DNA from: Meghimatium bilineatum
Lineage: Eukaryota; Mollusca; Gastropoda; Stylommatophora; Philomycidae
Length of the DNA stretch: 64,000 nt
Direction: 5' to 3'
Assembly: GCA_034231615.1 (NCBI GenBank)
Contig: CM067306.1
Span: 65,933,790-65,997,789, forward strand
This document shows, piece by piece, positions 11,223 through 22,642 of the stretch (positions are counted from its first letter, which is position 1; each line of letters begins with the position of its first letter). The notes below the pieces were generated by a model that saw only the letters and a program-made list of their open reading frames with translations, was not told the DNA's origin and made no database searches. Position numbers and translations under genes: made by a program.

Positions 11223-11519
11223 TTTTTTTTACACCTGCCACCATGTAAAATTTTGTGGACACGCCTATGGGTCATCATTGCACTAGATTACTGTAAAATA
11301 TTTTGTTTATGGTCGAAATAATATTTACATGGGCAAACATCAAAAGAATTCGCCGCTTTCAAATAACCGTTACAGCTAGACATCAAGTAACACATATGTT
11401 TTCGCGACATGGACATTTTAACAACGTATGCCAAAATTCATGTGAAATCATCAAGAACTTTTTGAATTATAAATCATAACATCTCGGCAAACGATTCTGA
11501 ACGGACTATAACTGTTTTT

Positions 11520-12220
11520 ATATATGCACGCTCATCAGCAATTATCTTTGTGTTTGCTAGATTTCAGTGTATTTGTTATGCGTCTTTGTTGATTCTGTTG
11601 TTTATATTGTATTCTGATCTGTCTATTGTTTATGATTATATACTATTGTTTTGTTTCATTTTCATATCTTGACTTTTGTTATTATTTTATTTTCTCAATT
11701 CATTTATGTAACTGTTTTACAGATAGATATATATATATCTATGTATTTGTATATGCATATTATTTTACATGGTTCTATGTTTCCATACAGTTACTTTAGG
11801 TCACACATTTGTATGTATGCATATTCTTGTGTTATAGTAATAGGGCCTATATGTGAATATCTTCATGTGAACGAATATGTATTGAAATACATGTATATGT
11901 CTCTATGTGCGCGAATGTTCATGTTATATGTATTTATGTGAGAAAATGTTTATGTGGATGCAGGTATAGGCCCCTATATATATTTATGTTGATGCTTATT
12001 TTGTGTCATTATGTACACCTATTCTTGTGTGAATCCATTTATGTACACCTATTCTGTGCACTTTTCCCTCCTCACTTACCCCTATCTTCTCCCTACACCG
12101 TCCTCTTCCCTGCTATGCTGCTCCATCTGTGCTTCCTCTGCTATCTCTCCTTTTCTTTCCTCCATATCATAACCATGTTTGTCTTCATGTAAGATTCGTT
12201 GTACTGTGGTCTTGCATTTG
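11520..12220. other. TATG-rich then pyrimidine-rich stretch, no gene
   Basis: From 11650 to 11990 the plus strand is rich in TATGTATAT-like words; 12060-12170 is rich in CCTCTTCCC-type pyrimidines. The 96- and 95-residue open frames here are low-complexity. Confidence 0.45.
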
Positions 12221-12400
12221 TCCGATGAAGGCTTTTTAGTTGAAACGTCGCCTGTCTCTTTATTTCGTTGTTAGATTGTTTTATGTCTTATTTTGGTAAC
12301 AACTATTTTTGTTCATCTTGATATTTGCCCTGTGATACTCCAGCCACTTACTTCCTGTCTAGGGTTGTTGCCCTACACTGGAACATTTATCACTTGATGT
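12221..12400 (+). repeat. Dispersed repeat end with GATGAAG...GAAAC motif
   Basis: Begins TCCGATGAAGGCTTTTTAGT then TGAAACGTCG, a motif found at the ends of many Penelope-like and related retroelements. The sequence that follows (TTGTTAGATTGTTTTATG ... CTCCAGCCACTTACTTCCTG ... TTATCACTTGAT) matches 26680-26815 within the insertion in gene A. Which element it belongs to is not certain. Confidence 0.5.
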
Positions 12401-13140
12401 AACATGTGCAGCGACTATAACCTGGGAGAAGACCTCGATTAGTGGACAAAACCGAATCGAAGTGAGAGCGACCGGTGTAATTAATACCGTCACAAGTAGT
12501 GTCTGTCTACCGATGCATGTGAAAACTCGGTAGAGTACGCGAATGATGTCACCTGTTAGTACAGCGGATACAAAAGCAACTGTCATCGCAGTGGCACTTC
12601 GCATGGCGAGGCCCTCAGAACGGCCTGATCATCCGGTGCATCCTGAACTATTCTCCAGTCGTCTCGAATGGGATGGTAACACGAATAGCCTTCAGAAATG
12701 CAAATAATGATTCAATTAAATATTTGTTCAATGTAAAATAAACAATGGCATGGATTTTTGATGAGACAAAAACTAAAGACCTAAATTCAACCAACTTTTC
12801 CAGAAAACGCCAGTTACAGTTTCCACTTTCATATTTTGCTGAGTAAATGATTTGTTGCTGAAGACATGAAATTAACTGAATATCACTCAACGAGGAGATG
12901 AAAGACTGAGAAATGGCACCATAAACAACTAAGACATAGGCCTATAGTTAAAGTATACGACGCAATATTTAACGCATACATGAAAGAACGGCGTGTACAC
13001 TGTGACCTTTGCTCTGGTTTCAAGGCATTCCCTAAAGTTTGTTGTGTGATTTGAAATAATAATCCTAATGTGTGCGCCACCTCGCTTCGTGTATATCGCG
13101 CAGAAGTAATGAACATGCAGTAAAAAACAGTGGGAAATGT
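12401..13140. other. Unassigned stretch
   Basis: No coding signature, repeat or RNA gene recognised. Composition is less AT-rich at 12400-12660 than in its surroundings. Confidence 0.35.
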
Positions 13141-13164
13141 AAAAAAAAAAAAAAAAAAAAAAAA
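13141..13164 (+). repeat. Poly(A) run
   Basis: About 24 adenines in a row, possibly the tail of a retroposed copy to its left, though no source transcript is recognised. Confidence 0.7.
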
Positions 13165-13317
13165 TTGTGTTAATTGGAAAAGAAACAGGTTATGAAATAA
13201 TTTCGTCTGTGTCTAGATTTGAACTCAGTGGTTGTCGAGATGTGACGTCGTGGCAGCTATTAATTTCATTAGTCTTACAATTAAATTCAAGTAGGAAGCA
13301 TGAGGATAAATGAAAAT

Positions 13318-13420
13318 AATTCTTACAGCTGACGGGAATTGAACCAGGTCTAGCAGCACCGAATCGCTTTGCAACACAAGTGAACAGGTTTTCCGTACAT
13401 GACCAACCACATTCCCGTGG
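13318..13420 (-). repeat. tRNA-like SINE head (tentative)
   Basis: On the minus strand GTGGTTGGTCATG and, about 55 bp later, CTGGTTCAATTCC resemble the A and B boxes of a tRNA promoter. The sequence does not fold as a convincing full tRNA by eye. It is compatible with a tRNA-derived SINE head. Confidence 0.35.
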
Positions 13421-13789
13421 TCTTACAACGGAAATCCATGACGTCAACTAGTTAAAAATGAAAACAGTATGCTATTTATAGCGCAGTGTGTATTTCCTAA
13501 GTGAATCACCTGCTGGTAAAAATGTAAAATGGAACTATACCTGGAAATCTGGTCTATAATAACAAATCATAACGAGATTCCCAATTTGACATGGGAGACA
13601 ACAAACCTAGTAACATGCAAATTGAATGTGAAAATTCGGTTAACATCAATTGGCAGATAGTATCTTATAAGAGCTAGGCCGAAGTTAATTTAGGATTTAA
13701 AAAAAAATAACAATTAAATAAAAAATTTCAATAATCTAAACATGTGATTACATTAAGGGTTGTTAATCGTGTCTATTGTCTAACCCCCC

Positions 13790-14015
13790 TAGTGAAAGTT
13801 GGTTGATAGCATCAACACTTGCCGTTAAGCGTAGGGGTGGGAGCGTAAGTTTCTGTTCAAGGCCAGATCTGGTGCCTGAGTCTGTGGAGGATGGTTGTGA
13901 TGTTATCGATCCATCTCTTTCTGTGCCTCCCCTTTGTTATGTATCCAGCTGACGTTTGCTATAAGATCTCAGTGGTATTTGTTTTGGATCCATTCGCATA
14001 AGATGACCAAACCAC
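13790..14015 (-). mobile_element. LINE RT C-terminal fragment
   Basis: Minus-strand frames read LKWFGHLMRMDPKQIPLR and then GRHRKRWIDNITTILHRLR, the typical end of LINE proteins of the YGCESWTL group (FGHxxRM..., GRPxKRW). A frameshift separates the two blocks. Confidence 0.7.
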
Positions 14016-14214
14016 TTAAACACTTCATCTCACATGGGATGATTTTTCGATGCTGCGAGGTTGTTAAGACTATGTTTTACATTATTAACAATCGTGTCTG
14101 TAGGCAAATATTAGACTTTGTTTTGAACTTATTGAATATTTGGTCTTCAATACCGAACACTATGTTTACTAGATAAATAGCAAACGCCGATTATAATAAT
14201 TATTAGATCTACTG

Positions 14215-14705
14215 GTTAGATAACAAACATCAAATGAAAGACTTACTAGTTAGATAGTAAACACCTAACATTAGATCTACTAGTTAGTAAACACCTAACA
14301 TTAGATCTACTAGTTAGTAAACACCTAACATTAGATCTACTAGTTAGATAGTAAACACCTAACATTAGATCTACTGGTTAGATAACAAACATCAAATGAA
14401 AGACTTACTAGTTAGATAGTAAACACCTAACATTAGATCTACTAGTTAGTAAACACCTAACATTAGATCTACTAGTTAGATAGTAAACACCTAACATTAG
14501 ATCTACTAGTTAGATAGTAAACACCTAACATTAAATCTACTAGTTAGATAGTAAACACCTAACATTAGATCTACTAGTTAGATAGTAAACACCTAACATT
14601 AGATCTACTAGTTAGATAGTAAACACCTAACATTAAATCTACTAGTTAGTAAACACCTAACATAGATCTACTAGTTAGATAGTAAACACCTAACATTAGA
14701 CCTAT
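14215..14705. repeat. 34-bp minisatellite, about 15 copies
   Basis: Units contain TAAACACCTAACATTAGATC preceded by CTAGTTAGATAG; shorter 30-bp units lack GATA. Long and short units alternate irregularly, and one block of variants (14200-14260) recurs at 14380-14440, implying block duplication. Confidence 0.95.
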
Positions 14706-14789
14706 AAGTTAGATGTTAACATTTGAAGGTAAGACGATCATTGATTTTTCCTTCATCATCACCATACTTATGATTTTTTTTTCAAAGTT

Positions 14790-14945
14790 GAAAGGTTGTC
14801 AGTCTATCCCCCACCTTTCCTTAGTCATCTCCTACCACATGTCTGGAAAGAAGACAGCGGCTCTATTCTTTGCATCATGGACTAATAGAAGTCCATGTCC
14901 TGGTTGCCACACGGACGGAGCACACATAGACTAGACCTATGCAAA
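14790..14945 (-). repeat. Dispersed repeat, S2-related
   Basis: Shares CCTTTCCTTAGT...TCTGGAAAG...AGTAGCCCTATTCT-like blocks with 28100-28190 and, more weakly, 55640-55690. These correspond to the first third of S2 in reverse orientation. Confidence 0.5.
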
Positions 14946-15164
14946 TGATGACGATCTCCCAGGCCAGTATGTAAAAGTTTAATTAAATATTCCATATCTT
15001 TTAGTTGTTTAGTACATTAGGAACAGTCAGCCAAATATGTGAAGGCCTTCAACATTACTTCGCCTTTGATGAATATGAAGTGTGCTAGTTAACATTGGTA
15101 GATGGAGCCACGAAGTTGCGTGCCCTAAGCAATACTCTCGACAGATATCTTATTTATCTTTGAG

Positions 15165-15290
15165 GGAAATAGATCCGCCGAATATCTACTATTCTCTGGA
15201 CTACATCCTGCTGGAAATCTAATAGGACCATGGTTCCGCTACAAGAGAGATCCAGCTGGAGTTTGAGAATGAACGCTGAAGAAGAACAGG
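15165..15290 (+). mobile_element. SINE-like family S1 copy
   Basis: Contains TTCTCTGGACTACATCCTGC, AGAGAGATCCAGCTGGAGTT and TGAGAATGAACGCTGAAGAA in order, the 3' two thirds of the S1 consensus; the 5' part is truncated. Confidence 0.85.
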
Positions 15291-15589
15291 GAAAGAGTGA
15301 ATACATTGGAAAATCGAATGATGTGTAGTCAATCCTCGGACATCTACAAGAACAACAGCATATGATCTTCATGGAGTGAAAATCATTGACATGGATGTCA
15401 GTGCGCTAACAGACAAAAAAATAGCGACAATCTACAACTAACATTTTAATTAAATTTAACATAGCCTACATTTCATTCATGGAATTATAAATATTTCGAT
15501 GCTAAATTATATAGGACTATCTAATATATATATATATATATATTTGTAAGCCTATCTATATAACTACTGATAATTATTAATAATCCAAA

Positions 15590-15790
15590 ACATTTTGAGG
15601 CGTAGACCTCCAAATAAACTAGAGGAATCTGGTTTGATTTCCAAGAAACCGTTATTTCTGGTAATTGTAACTATAACATTAACAGATTTCCAGTATAGTA
15701 CAATGTCCCTAGCACAGTGTTGCCATTTTTTGGGGGTATTTTTCAATTTGGTGCTTTTTCAAGGTGGAAAATTTTTGGAAATAGTTCGGG
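15590..15790 (+). repeat. Segment duplicated at 40795-41000
   Basis: Shares blocks such as GATTTCCAAGAAA, CAGTGTTGCCATTTT and a GGTGGAAAATTTTTG-like stretch with 40795-41000 in the same order. It may mark the left edge of the duplication that produced genes A and B, or be a dispersed repeat. Confidence 0.5.
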
Positions 15791-15798
15791 TGCACTGG

Positions 15799-16430
15799 TT
15801 TCATCATCATCAAGTGCCGTCTCCGCAACGAAGGTTGGCTGCAACGTATCTCCAACATCTCCTGTCTCTTGTCTTGGTGGTGCACTCTGCTAGACTGTAA
15901 CCTGTCCATCGTGTAATATTACTCTCCCACTTGTATCTCTGCCTACCTCTTGCTCGCTTCCCTTTGACTTTACCCTCAAGTAAGGTCTTCAATAGGGTGT
16001 CATGTCTTTTAATGTGTCCAAAGTATTTTATTTGCCTGATCTTTATTTCTCTTAGTAGTTCTTTCTCCATATTAAGTGTTTTTAGCACCTCTTTATTTGT
16101 TTTCTTCTCTTTCCATGATGTTCTCCCTATTCTTCTATATACCCACATCTCAAAGGCATCAATTTTGTCTTCTAATTGTTTATTTAGTGTCCATGTTTCT
16201 GAGCCATACATTAATATGGAATAGATGTAGCATTTTATAATTCTCATTTTTAACTTGTTTGTAATTTGTTTAGATATTAATAATTTCCTCATGTCATTGG
16301 AGGTACTTTTAGCCATTCCTATTCTCCTTTTAACTTCTGTTTCACATCTGCCATCATTTGTGACTATGTGTCCAAGATATTGATACTGGTTTAATGCTTT
16401 TCTAAAACAAATTGGCGTTTTTAGTGTTTT
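15799..16430 (-). mobile_element. LINE RT C-terminal half, open frame
   Basis: A long minus-strand frame runs from about 16430 to 15810 and encodes PICFRKALNQYQYLGHIVTN, SILMYGSETWTLNKQLEDKI, DAFEMWVYRRIGRTSWKEKK, IKYFGHIKRHD and GKRARGRQRYKW. These are the thumb and C-terminal blocks of a non-LTR retrotransposon RT of the YGCESWTL group. The catalytic core is missing (5' truncation). It ends just before a short (TGA)n tail at 15799-15811. Of the LINE fragments here it is one of the least decayed. Confidence 0.88.
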
Positions 16431-17049
16431 ATCGTCATATCTGGTGTTTTCTGTCGAATTAGCTTTTTATAAACATGTTAAAAATGATTTTGAGGAAAAC
16501 TAATAAAAAAGACACCTAACTGTCAATAATTGGAAGATGTAAATTGCTTTCGTGCTTTATACTTTATCAGGCAATAGGCCTATTTAACTACCTTGGGAAG
16601 CCATTCAACTACGACCAGAATATTGCTCTTGCAATATATAGGGCTATTGTAACGATGTTAAACGATTGTGTGTAAATGATACTGCTTTCGTCTGTTGGAA
16701 CATGGATATTCGTTCCGGCATGTACGTTGATACTGCACAACCATTTACTTGCACCAATGCTTCACTATAAGCAATAGCTATCGTCACATTTTAAGAGCAT
16801 ACAGGCTAAATGATCTGAGATGTTTAAAATAGCCATTAAGAGTAAAAATATGTGATAATGAATGCTATTGCATATACTGTAAACGTCTAATAATTGGGAT
16901 GGTGAAAGTTATTAAGAAATACTAATACAAAAACACATAAACCTAAAAAATATAAACAGCCATTCTGTGAACAAATAGAAATAAGACTCCCACACTTAGG
17001 AATGAAGTAAAGCAACATAGATAGAAATATGTGTGTTTCTAGATAATTT
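16431..17049. other. Unassigned stretch
   Basis: No gene recognised. A GATAAAG...CGAAAG motif on the minus strand at 16541-16572 resembles those at 18981, 48537 and 61317. Confidence 0.35.
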
Positions 17050-17172
17050 TCCCTCAAAATCCTTCCTGTGCATGTCGTGGCGTCTGCTATGGAAAAGCGG
17101 CCTTTATTTTCACAGCCCATAGAAAACCTCCCTGCACTCCTTCACAGGAAAACATGCAGTAACGAAAGTTCT
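17050..17172 (+). mobile_element. SINE family S4 core fragment
   Basis: Contains AAAATCCTTCCTGTGCATGT, GTGGCGTCTGCTATGG, GGCCTTTATTTTCACAGCCC and AAAACCTCCCTGCACTCCTT, matching the central region of the tRNA-headed copies at 47010-47232 and 41840-42060. The tRNA-like head is missing here. Confidence 0.8.
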
Positions 17173-17229
17173 CTCCGCTCTGTAGATAATTTAAGTGAAC
17201 TCTGTAATGTATAGTTTAATGACAGTAAA

Positions 17230-17968
17230 GCACACAATAACCTAAAGCCTACAATATCTAAGTACATTAAAGCCTACACTATCTAAGTACAGTAAAGCCT
17301 ACAATATCTAAGTACAGTAAAGCCTACAATATCTAAGTACAGTAAAGCCTACAATATCTAAGTACAGTAAAGCCTACAATATCTAAGTACAGTAAAGCCT
17401 ACAATATCTAAGTACAGTAAAGCCTACAATATTTAAGTACAGTAAAGCCTACAATATTTAAGTACAGTAAAGCCTACAATATCTAAGTACAGTAAAGCCT
17501 ACAATATCTAAGTACAGTAAAGCCTACAATATCTAAGTACAGTAAAGCCTACAATATCTAAGTACAGTAAAGCCTACAATATTTAAGTACAGTAAAGCCT
17601 ACAATATCTAAGTACAGTAAAGCCTACAATATCTAAGTACAGTAAAGCCTACCATATCTAAGTACAGTAAAGCCTACACTATCTAAGTACAGTAAAGCCT
17701 ACAATATCTAAGTACAGTAAAGCCTACAATATCTAAGTACAGTAAAGCCTACAATATCTAAGTACAGTAAAGCCTACAATATCTAAGTACAGTAAAGCCT
17801 ACAATATCTAAGTACAGTAAAGCCTACAATATCTAAGTACAGTAAAGCCTACAATATCTAAGTACAGTAAAGCCTACAATATCTAAGTACAGTAAAGCCT
17901 ACAATATCTAAGTACAGTAAAGCCTACAATATCTAAGTACAGTAAAGCCTACAATATCTAAGTACAGT
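17230..17968. repeat. 25-bp satellite array, about 29 copies
   Basis: Near-perfect tandem copies of a 25-bp unit containing TAAAGCCTACAATATCTAAG. The few variants (CACTATC, ATTTAAG, CCATATC) occur at 17275, 17430-17455, 17580, 17650 and 17675. Confidence 0.98.
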
Positions 17969-18229
17969 GCTGTAATTTCAGATGAAGTTGTCGTTTATTT
18001 ATTTTGTAGAAAGTGGTATCTGCTATTAGAATCAGACAATTCCGCATATTAATTGACTTCAAAGTCATAGTTCCAACAAACAACGTTGTCTGCATCTCTA
18101 TTTGTGTCTTTGTGTGATATTACACATGCACATTAATTAATGTGTAAATATTTAGTATGTCTGTACAGATGTCATAATTGATTTGAGGCGTTCACTTGGT
18201 CTAATTTGATGCTCATGATTCCTTCAATT

Positions 18230-18806
18230 GTGGCATTCTAATACATCAGAGAGGAAAGTGGTGCTTTCGCTCAGACGACAAGCAGCATGACAATGGAGGT
18301 TTTGGCAGTTACCAAGACTTTGCAATGGGCATGCTCGCAGACTATCTGCGAGCATGCCTGCATACTCAGTGACTCAATGAGAATGATTGTGAAGGTTCAG
18401 GCGGGATACATTCGGGAACAGTAGCTGGATGCAGTAAAGAAACTTTAATTTTTGTGCCGGGACATGCGGGAGTTCGGGGTAATGAGAGAGCAGATAGGTT
18501 GACCACACACACTGCTACTACGGCTGTTGGTGGAGCGATGGATTGAGCAGACATTTTGAACGGTCTAAGGGAAAACGCACGAGAAAATGACTGTATAAGC
18601 GACGATGATTCTTGGAATTTGGTTTGAAATGTGGTGTCGCTAGAAAGGCGCGATTTCGTGGGCAAGAAAGAATGATGGTCAATCAACTGCGTACTGGGAC
18701 CGTCAGTCAACGTGTAATGGCGGCTGCACTCAAGGAGAGATCTGAGCATCTATGGACTTGTCCGGAGTGCAATGACGATGATCCAACGACTAACAAACTA
18801 ACTTAA
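18230..18806 (+). mobile_element. LINE RNase H domain, decayed
   Basis: Plus-strand frames read MEVLAVTKTLQWACSQ, ACILSDSMRMIVKVQAGYI, RGNERADRL and, at the end, RRDLSIYGLVRS or (shifted) RSEHLWTCPECNDDD. These are the middle and last blocks of a LINE RNase H (SDSxxM; GNERADRL) followed by a C-terminal WTCPxC motif. The same protein family is present at 31834-32960, 33690-34230 and 39480-40036. Several stops and shifts are present. Confidence 0.78.
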
Positions 18807-18874
18807 AGAACGATAACTATGCTAATGTACTATTGTTACTGCTTTACTACTAACTAGCAAATAATAAAACTAAT

Positions 18875-18880
<6 letters not shown>

Positions 18881-18922
<42 letters not shown>

Positions 18923-18945
18923 GAAATAAAAAAAGAGAGAGAAAT
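18881..18945. repeat. (GA)n microsatellite
   Basis: GAGAGA run with a few interruptions and AAATAAAAAA blocks. Confidence 0.95.
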
Positions 18946-19115
18946 AAAAAAAATTAATCAAACGAAGAACAATTATTTTTTTCTACATTTCGGTTTCACA
19001 GGAGCTTTATCAAGAAATAAACACAATCGAAAGAAACACAATTAAATTAAAATACAAAGAGATGATCTCACCATCCCCATCTCCATGTATTAGAAACGGA
19101 AACAAATAGCAATAT

Positions 19116-19278
<163 letters not shown>

Positions 19279-19399
19279 TGTGTGCGTTCTTTGGCGAATT
19301 GATATTGCCAGTCACTGAACACGTAACTGCATCTTGTTCTATTTGTTTCCGTTTCTATGCTGTCGGACACCATTCCCTGCTTCTCTATTGAGTGTTATT

Positions 19400-20070
19400 A
19401 TTACTTTGAAGGCTGTCGGACAATCTAAGGGCGCACGACTCCATTCCGCACCAGGTAGCACATCCTTTAATCTGCACACCCTCTATATAATATCCACTGC
19501 GCGCCCCATCCACGACTTTCATCTCTTAAGTCGACTGCCTTTCATTGTGATAATTGCAGGGTGTAGAGGATGTTCTTTATCAGCGGTGATTTGTAGGTAA
19601 TCCAGTGCCCTGCAGATTTGTATTCTTTGCTCTGCAGTTGGGCAATCTAGTAAGTATCGCATAGCTCGTTCCGACGTATCTCTCGTACACCCCAAAATGA
19701 TTCGCACTGTCTCATTCTGGATTCTATCCAATCTTTCTGTTTGAGTCTGACCTAGTGTTATAATCGCCAGTGCGTACTATACCACTGCCACCACCAATCC
19801 CTGATACATTTGAAATAGCAGCCTCTGTTCACATTGAGCAGCAGCCATAATTTTCATCGTCGCAAGATCTTTATAAGTCTTTACAATGATGTGGTCAACA
19901 TGATCTTTGAAACTCAGACTGCGGTCAAACATAACCCCTACGTATTTCATTGTACCGGTTCTCTCGAGGACATCCCCTCTCAAAGTAACCGATGGCGTGT
20001 TTACTATGTGATTATTTAGGGAAAACCATGTTATCGATGCCTTTGATGGATTAACTTAGCTGCAGAATTA
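19400..20070 (-). mobile_element. LINE RT thumb and connection region, RNase H group
   Basis: Minus-strand frames read TMKYVGVMFDRSLSFKDHVD, RLLFQMYQGLVVAVV, then MDRIQNETVRIILGCTRDTS and ERAMRYLLDCPTAEQRIQIC. This is the part between RT and RNase H in LINEs of the I or Jockey type (KYLGxxxDxxLxFxxH; IQNxxxRxILGC). The same region is found at 32417-33036. A frameshift near 19740 separates the two blocks. Confidence 0.85.
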
Positions 20071-20099
20071 CTGCACAAATTCCCTATACGATCAAGATT

Positions 20100-20640
20100 C
20101 CTTTGCAAATTCCTGGCGTTCGCTTTTCTATCTTTAAAATTTGCAGAACGAGATGGCAACACTGGCAATGTGTTCCGTTATATCTGCTTGTCAATAACAA
20201 GGAAAGTGACAGAGAGGCGATGGGATTGGGGTGGGGGGATAAATTATGTACATATAAAGCTTTATGTGGCTTATTACGGATCAGGTCTCTTGTGCTGTAT
20301 TTCCAATGTAGCACTACTATTAGGCCTATTCGACCCTGATGTACTGTTGTATCATACGTACAGACTACAGTAGTGTGTCTATTATTTTTTTAATAATAAA
20401 TTCTAAATATTTTATATACTTATATAGTATTACTAGGCCTATATACAATTAATATAGGACTATATATTCAGTTTATTATTTGTCACAACGCATACTTCAG
20501 TAGACGATATACTAGAGTAGGATTATCATTTTGACACTGACTGACTACTATTTAATATATTTTGACACAATGTGCAGTGTAGGCCTACATTTCTGTTCAT
20601 TTTGAAAATGTAGGCCCTATATTAACTATCTATCACGTTG
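20100..20640 (+). promoter_or_regulatory. Upstream region of gene A (conserved with gene B)
   Basis: Blocks such as GATGGCAACACTGGC, TCTGCTTGTCAATAA and CTTGTGCTGTATTTCCAATG recur at 44310-44500 upstream of gene B, in the same order. Conservation here may only reflect the duplication; a promoter or 5' untranslated role is possible. The ATG at 20219 in A is not followed by a visible donor site, unlike the one at 44410 in B. Confidence 0.3.
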
Positions 20641-21219
20641 GCTGTTTACCAAAACATCAATTGAGAATTTCTCTATTTGGTGTTTTTGTGTGTAGGTCTT
20701 AGAATTAGATATTATTTAAATTGCAAATAATATTTTCTATTATGTTCGTGTATATGTTGAAAAAGAAAGAATATTATAATGTGCTAATTTCAAACAGGGT
20801 TTCGATAATTCATAAGTGAAGTTGAAAGTTATGTTGCAACAGTGGGCTAAATTTTAATTTAAAATACAGGGAGAAATGTGGGTACATGTTTAGTTGCAAA
20901 TAAATAATAGTAGGCAACTGTCCAGGCGACATATAGTAGGCAACTGTCCAGGCGAAATTATTATTTTTGTGCTATAAGATATGATATAATTATATATATA
21001 TATCATATAATCTATGATCCATGGCCATGATGGATGTAACTCACAAGATCAATCCGAGCCACAGTCTGTATATGTAACTATGTATTGTACAAGAAATCTT
21101 GATACATTTCATGTTGTGTGTATCGTCTTACATGTGCAACTCTTGAACCAACTGTTATCACTTTCTCCTTTATCTTTATACCATTCCTATGACAGTTGCA
21201 CACCATCTTTGTACTGAAG
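20641..21219. other. Non-coding part of duplicated unit A
   Basis: Homologous to 46200-46310, 46740-46835 and 47232-47410 in unit B, which is interrupted there by three insertions. Contains an AT-rich palindrome at about 20980-21012. Confidence 0.5.
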
Positions 21220-21440
21220 TCAAGGTTGACCCTGAGATCTTTTCCCAGCCTGTAATTCTCCACAAAGTAGATCTTTCGGTATTCTGCCATCTTCCATCCT
21301 TCTAGTGTGTCCTACTCTAGTCATCTGAGTCTTTGCTGACTGAGCATAGAAAAAAAAACTTATCTCCCAATTTGAACCCATTACGGTCAGGGATGGAATA
21401 TACTTCTCCATAGCACATTGTCCAGGCTGAAATGAGACCA
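21220..21440 (-). mobile_element. LINE RT C-terminal fragment
   Basis: Minus strand encodes TRVGHTRRMEDGRIPKDLLC and GELQAGKRSQGQP, the classic GHxxRMxDxRIPKxLLYGEL...GKRxxGRP block. Related but older copies are at 29216-29500 and 59498-59840. Confidence 0.85.
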
Positions 21441-21993
21441 TGTTTTGCCCATGCAACATGATCCCTATATCTGCTTACCTTGATAACTCCATAGGGAAGG
21501 TAACACCAATAGGCTTATATTTAGAACACAATGCAGTTGCCAGATTAGCAGAGCTGTGTTCTATTTGGCCAGATAACAGTGAAAATGCCAAGCATAAATT
21601 CTGCCTCTACATGGTAATAAGTAAATTATATGATTTTATCATGCATGTAAAGGGGGGGGGGGGGGAAAGAGAGGTTTTTACATCATCTGTTTTTTTAGGG
21701 AATTAGAGCATGTCATTTTGTACCAATAAAACAAGTAAAATATGAGGTAAATAGATTTTAAAAACCTCTAAACAATGAAGTGAATACTCCATTTTTTAGT
21801 TTAATGGAAATTATGAACACAAGAGCACCCTTCTCCTTTTAATTTGATTTTTAAAATAGGTGTGTGTGTGGCAGAGTGAGGTATTCTCGACACCTTTATT
21901 TCATACCACCAATACCCCAACTCTTAGCAGTATGCGATGCTTTGAGAAGAAATCTACTTACAGGAGTAGACACAGTTATTTCAATGAAGTGTT

Positions 21994-22279
21994 CGCCCGT
22001 GTGTTGCCGGGGCCCGAAAGGGGAGCAAAGAATAGCAACACTGTTTACCTTCCATGCATGTCGTAAAAGGAGACTAAGGAGGTTATGAGATGGAGTTGGC
22101 TGTCCCATCTCATATAGGGTCAGTGACCCAAATCCATGCTGAAGTCGGATGTGTCAGGCCGAAAGGCACAGATATTGCAGTAATGCTGTAAACTATGACA
22201 CATGCATTCTGTTCTCTGGATTACATCCTGCTAATCTGCAGGAGTTTGAGAACGAACGCAGAAGAAGAAGAAGAAGAAG
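21994..22279 (+). mobile_element. SINE-like family S2, complete 286-bp copy
   Basis: Flanked by an exact 11-bp target duplication AATGAAGTGTT (21983-21993 and 22280-22290). Starts CGCCCGTGTGTTGCCGGGGC, contains GGAGTTGGCTGTCCCATCTC, GGGTCAGTGACCC, GCTGAAGTCGGATGTGTCAG, TACATCCTGCTAATCTGCAG and ends GAACGAACGCAGAAGAAG with a (GAA)n tail. No protein coding. Its last 150 bp match family S1. Retroposition by a LINE is inferred from the duplication and tail. Confidence 0.92.
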
Positions 22280-22522
22280 AATGAAGTGTTGTAGGGAAGC
22301 CACAATAGGAAGCCTCTCAATATATGTATGTCACCTACAAGATTTTCTGTTGCGTTTGATTGGTCTGTGATCACTGTTGAGAACTTATGCATGAGCGAAC
22401 AACTGACATAGAATATGATTTGAATATAGAAAATGTGGATAGTTATTTTACATGAAAATATTTCAAATATTCTGTTTTATATTTTATATATTGTTACATT
22501 TTATTTTGTATTAAGATCACAG

Positions 22523-22642
22523 ATGGCTTTCAGGGATGTGACATCAGATGAGATGAATCGAATATTTATCAATGAAAAACTAGCACTTCTTATGAAGAAG
22601 CACAGACATACGCTGAAAACTGTTGATGAATATGTGAATAAT
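22523..22642 (+). CDS. Gene A exon: N-terminal helical segment
   Basis: 120-nt exon between acceptor AGATCACAG and donor GTATGT; phase 0 at both ends. It encodes MAFRDVTSDEMNRIFINEKL, ALLMKKHRHTLKTVDEYVNN, predicted mainly helical. The paralogous exon of gene B is 47669-47860. Exon borders are supported because conservation with B stops at the splice sites. An earlier exon with a signal peptide would be expected for a secreted C1q protein but none was identified; the ATG at the exon start could be internal. Confidence 0.65.

Larger units (their letters stand above)
9283..11508 (+). mobile_element. Tc1/mariner-superfamily transposon, long-spacer DDE type
   Basis: Perfect 32-bp terminal inverted repeats at 9283-9314 (starting TAGTCCGTTCAGAATCG) and 11477-11508, flanked by TA at 9281-9282 and 11509-11510. 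The 2,226-bp element contains one transposase gene (9781-11014) with a single frameshift and, near its right end, a piece of LINE sequence. The long spacing between the second Asp and the Glu (83 residues) sets it apart from classic Tc1 (34) and mariner (34) and resembles the animal DD82E group named Sailor. That group name is from memory and needs a phylogeny. Confidence 0.92.

Noticed and set aside
14200-14710. Possible CRISPR-like regular array
   Set aside because: Units are directly adjacent with no unique spacers; it is a minisatellite in a eukaryotic sequence. The same applies to the arrays at 17230, 59855 and 62437.
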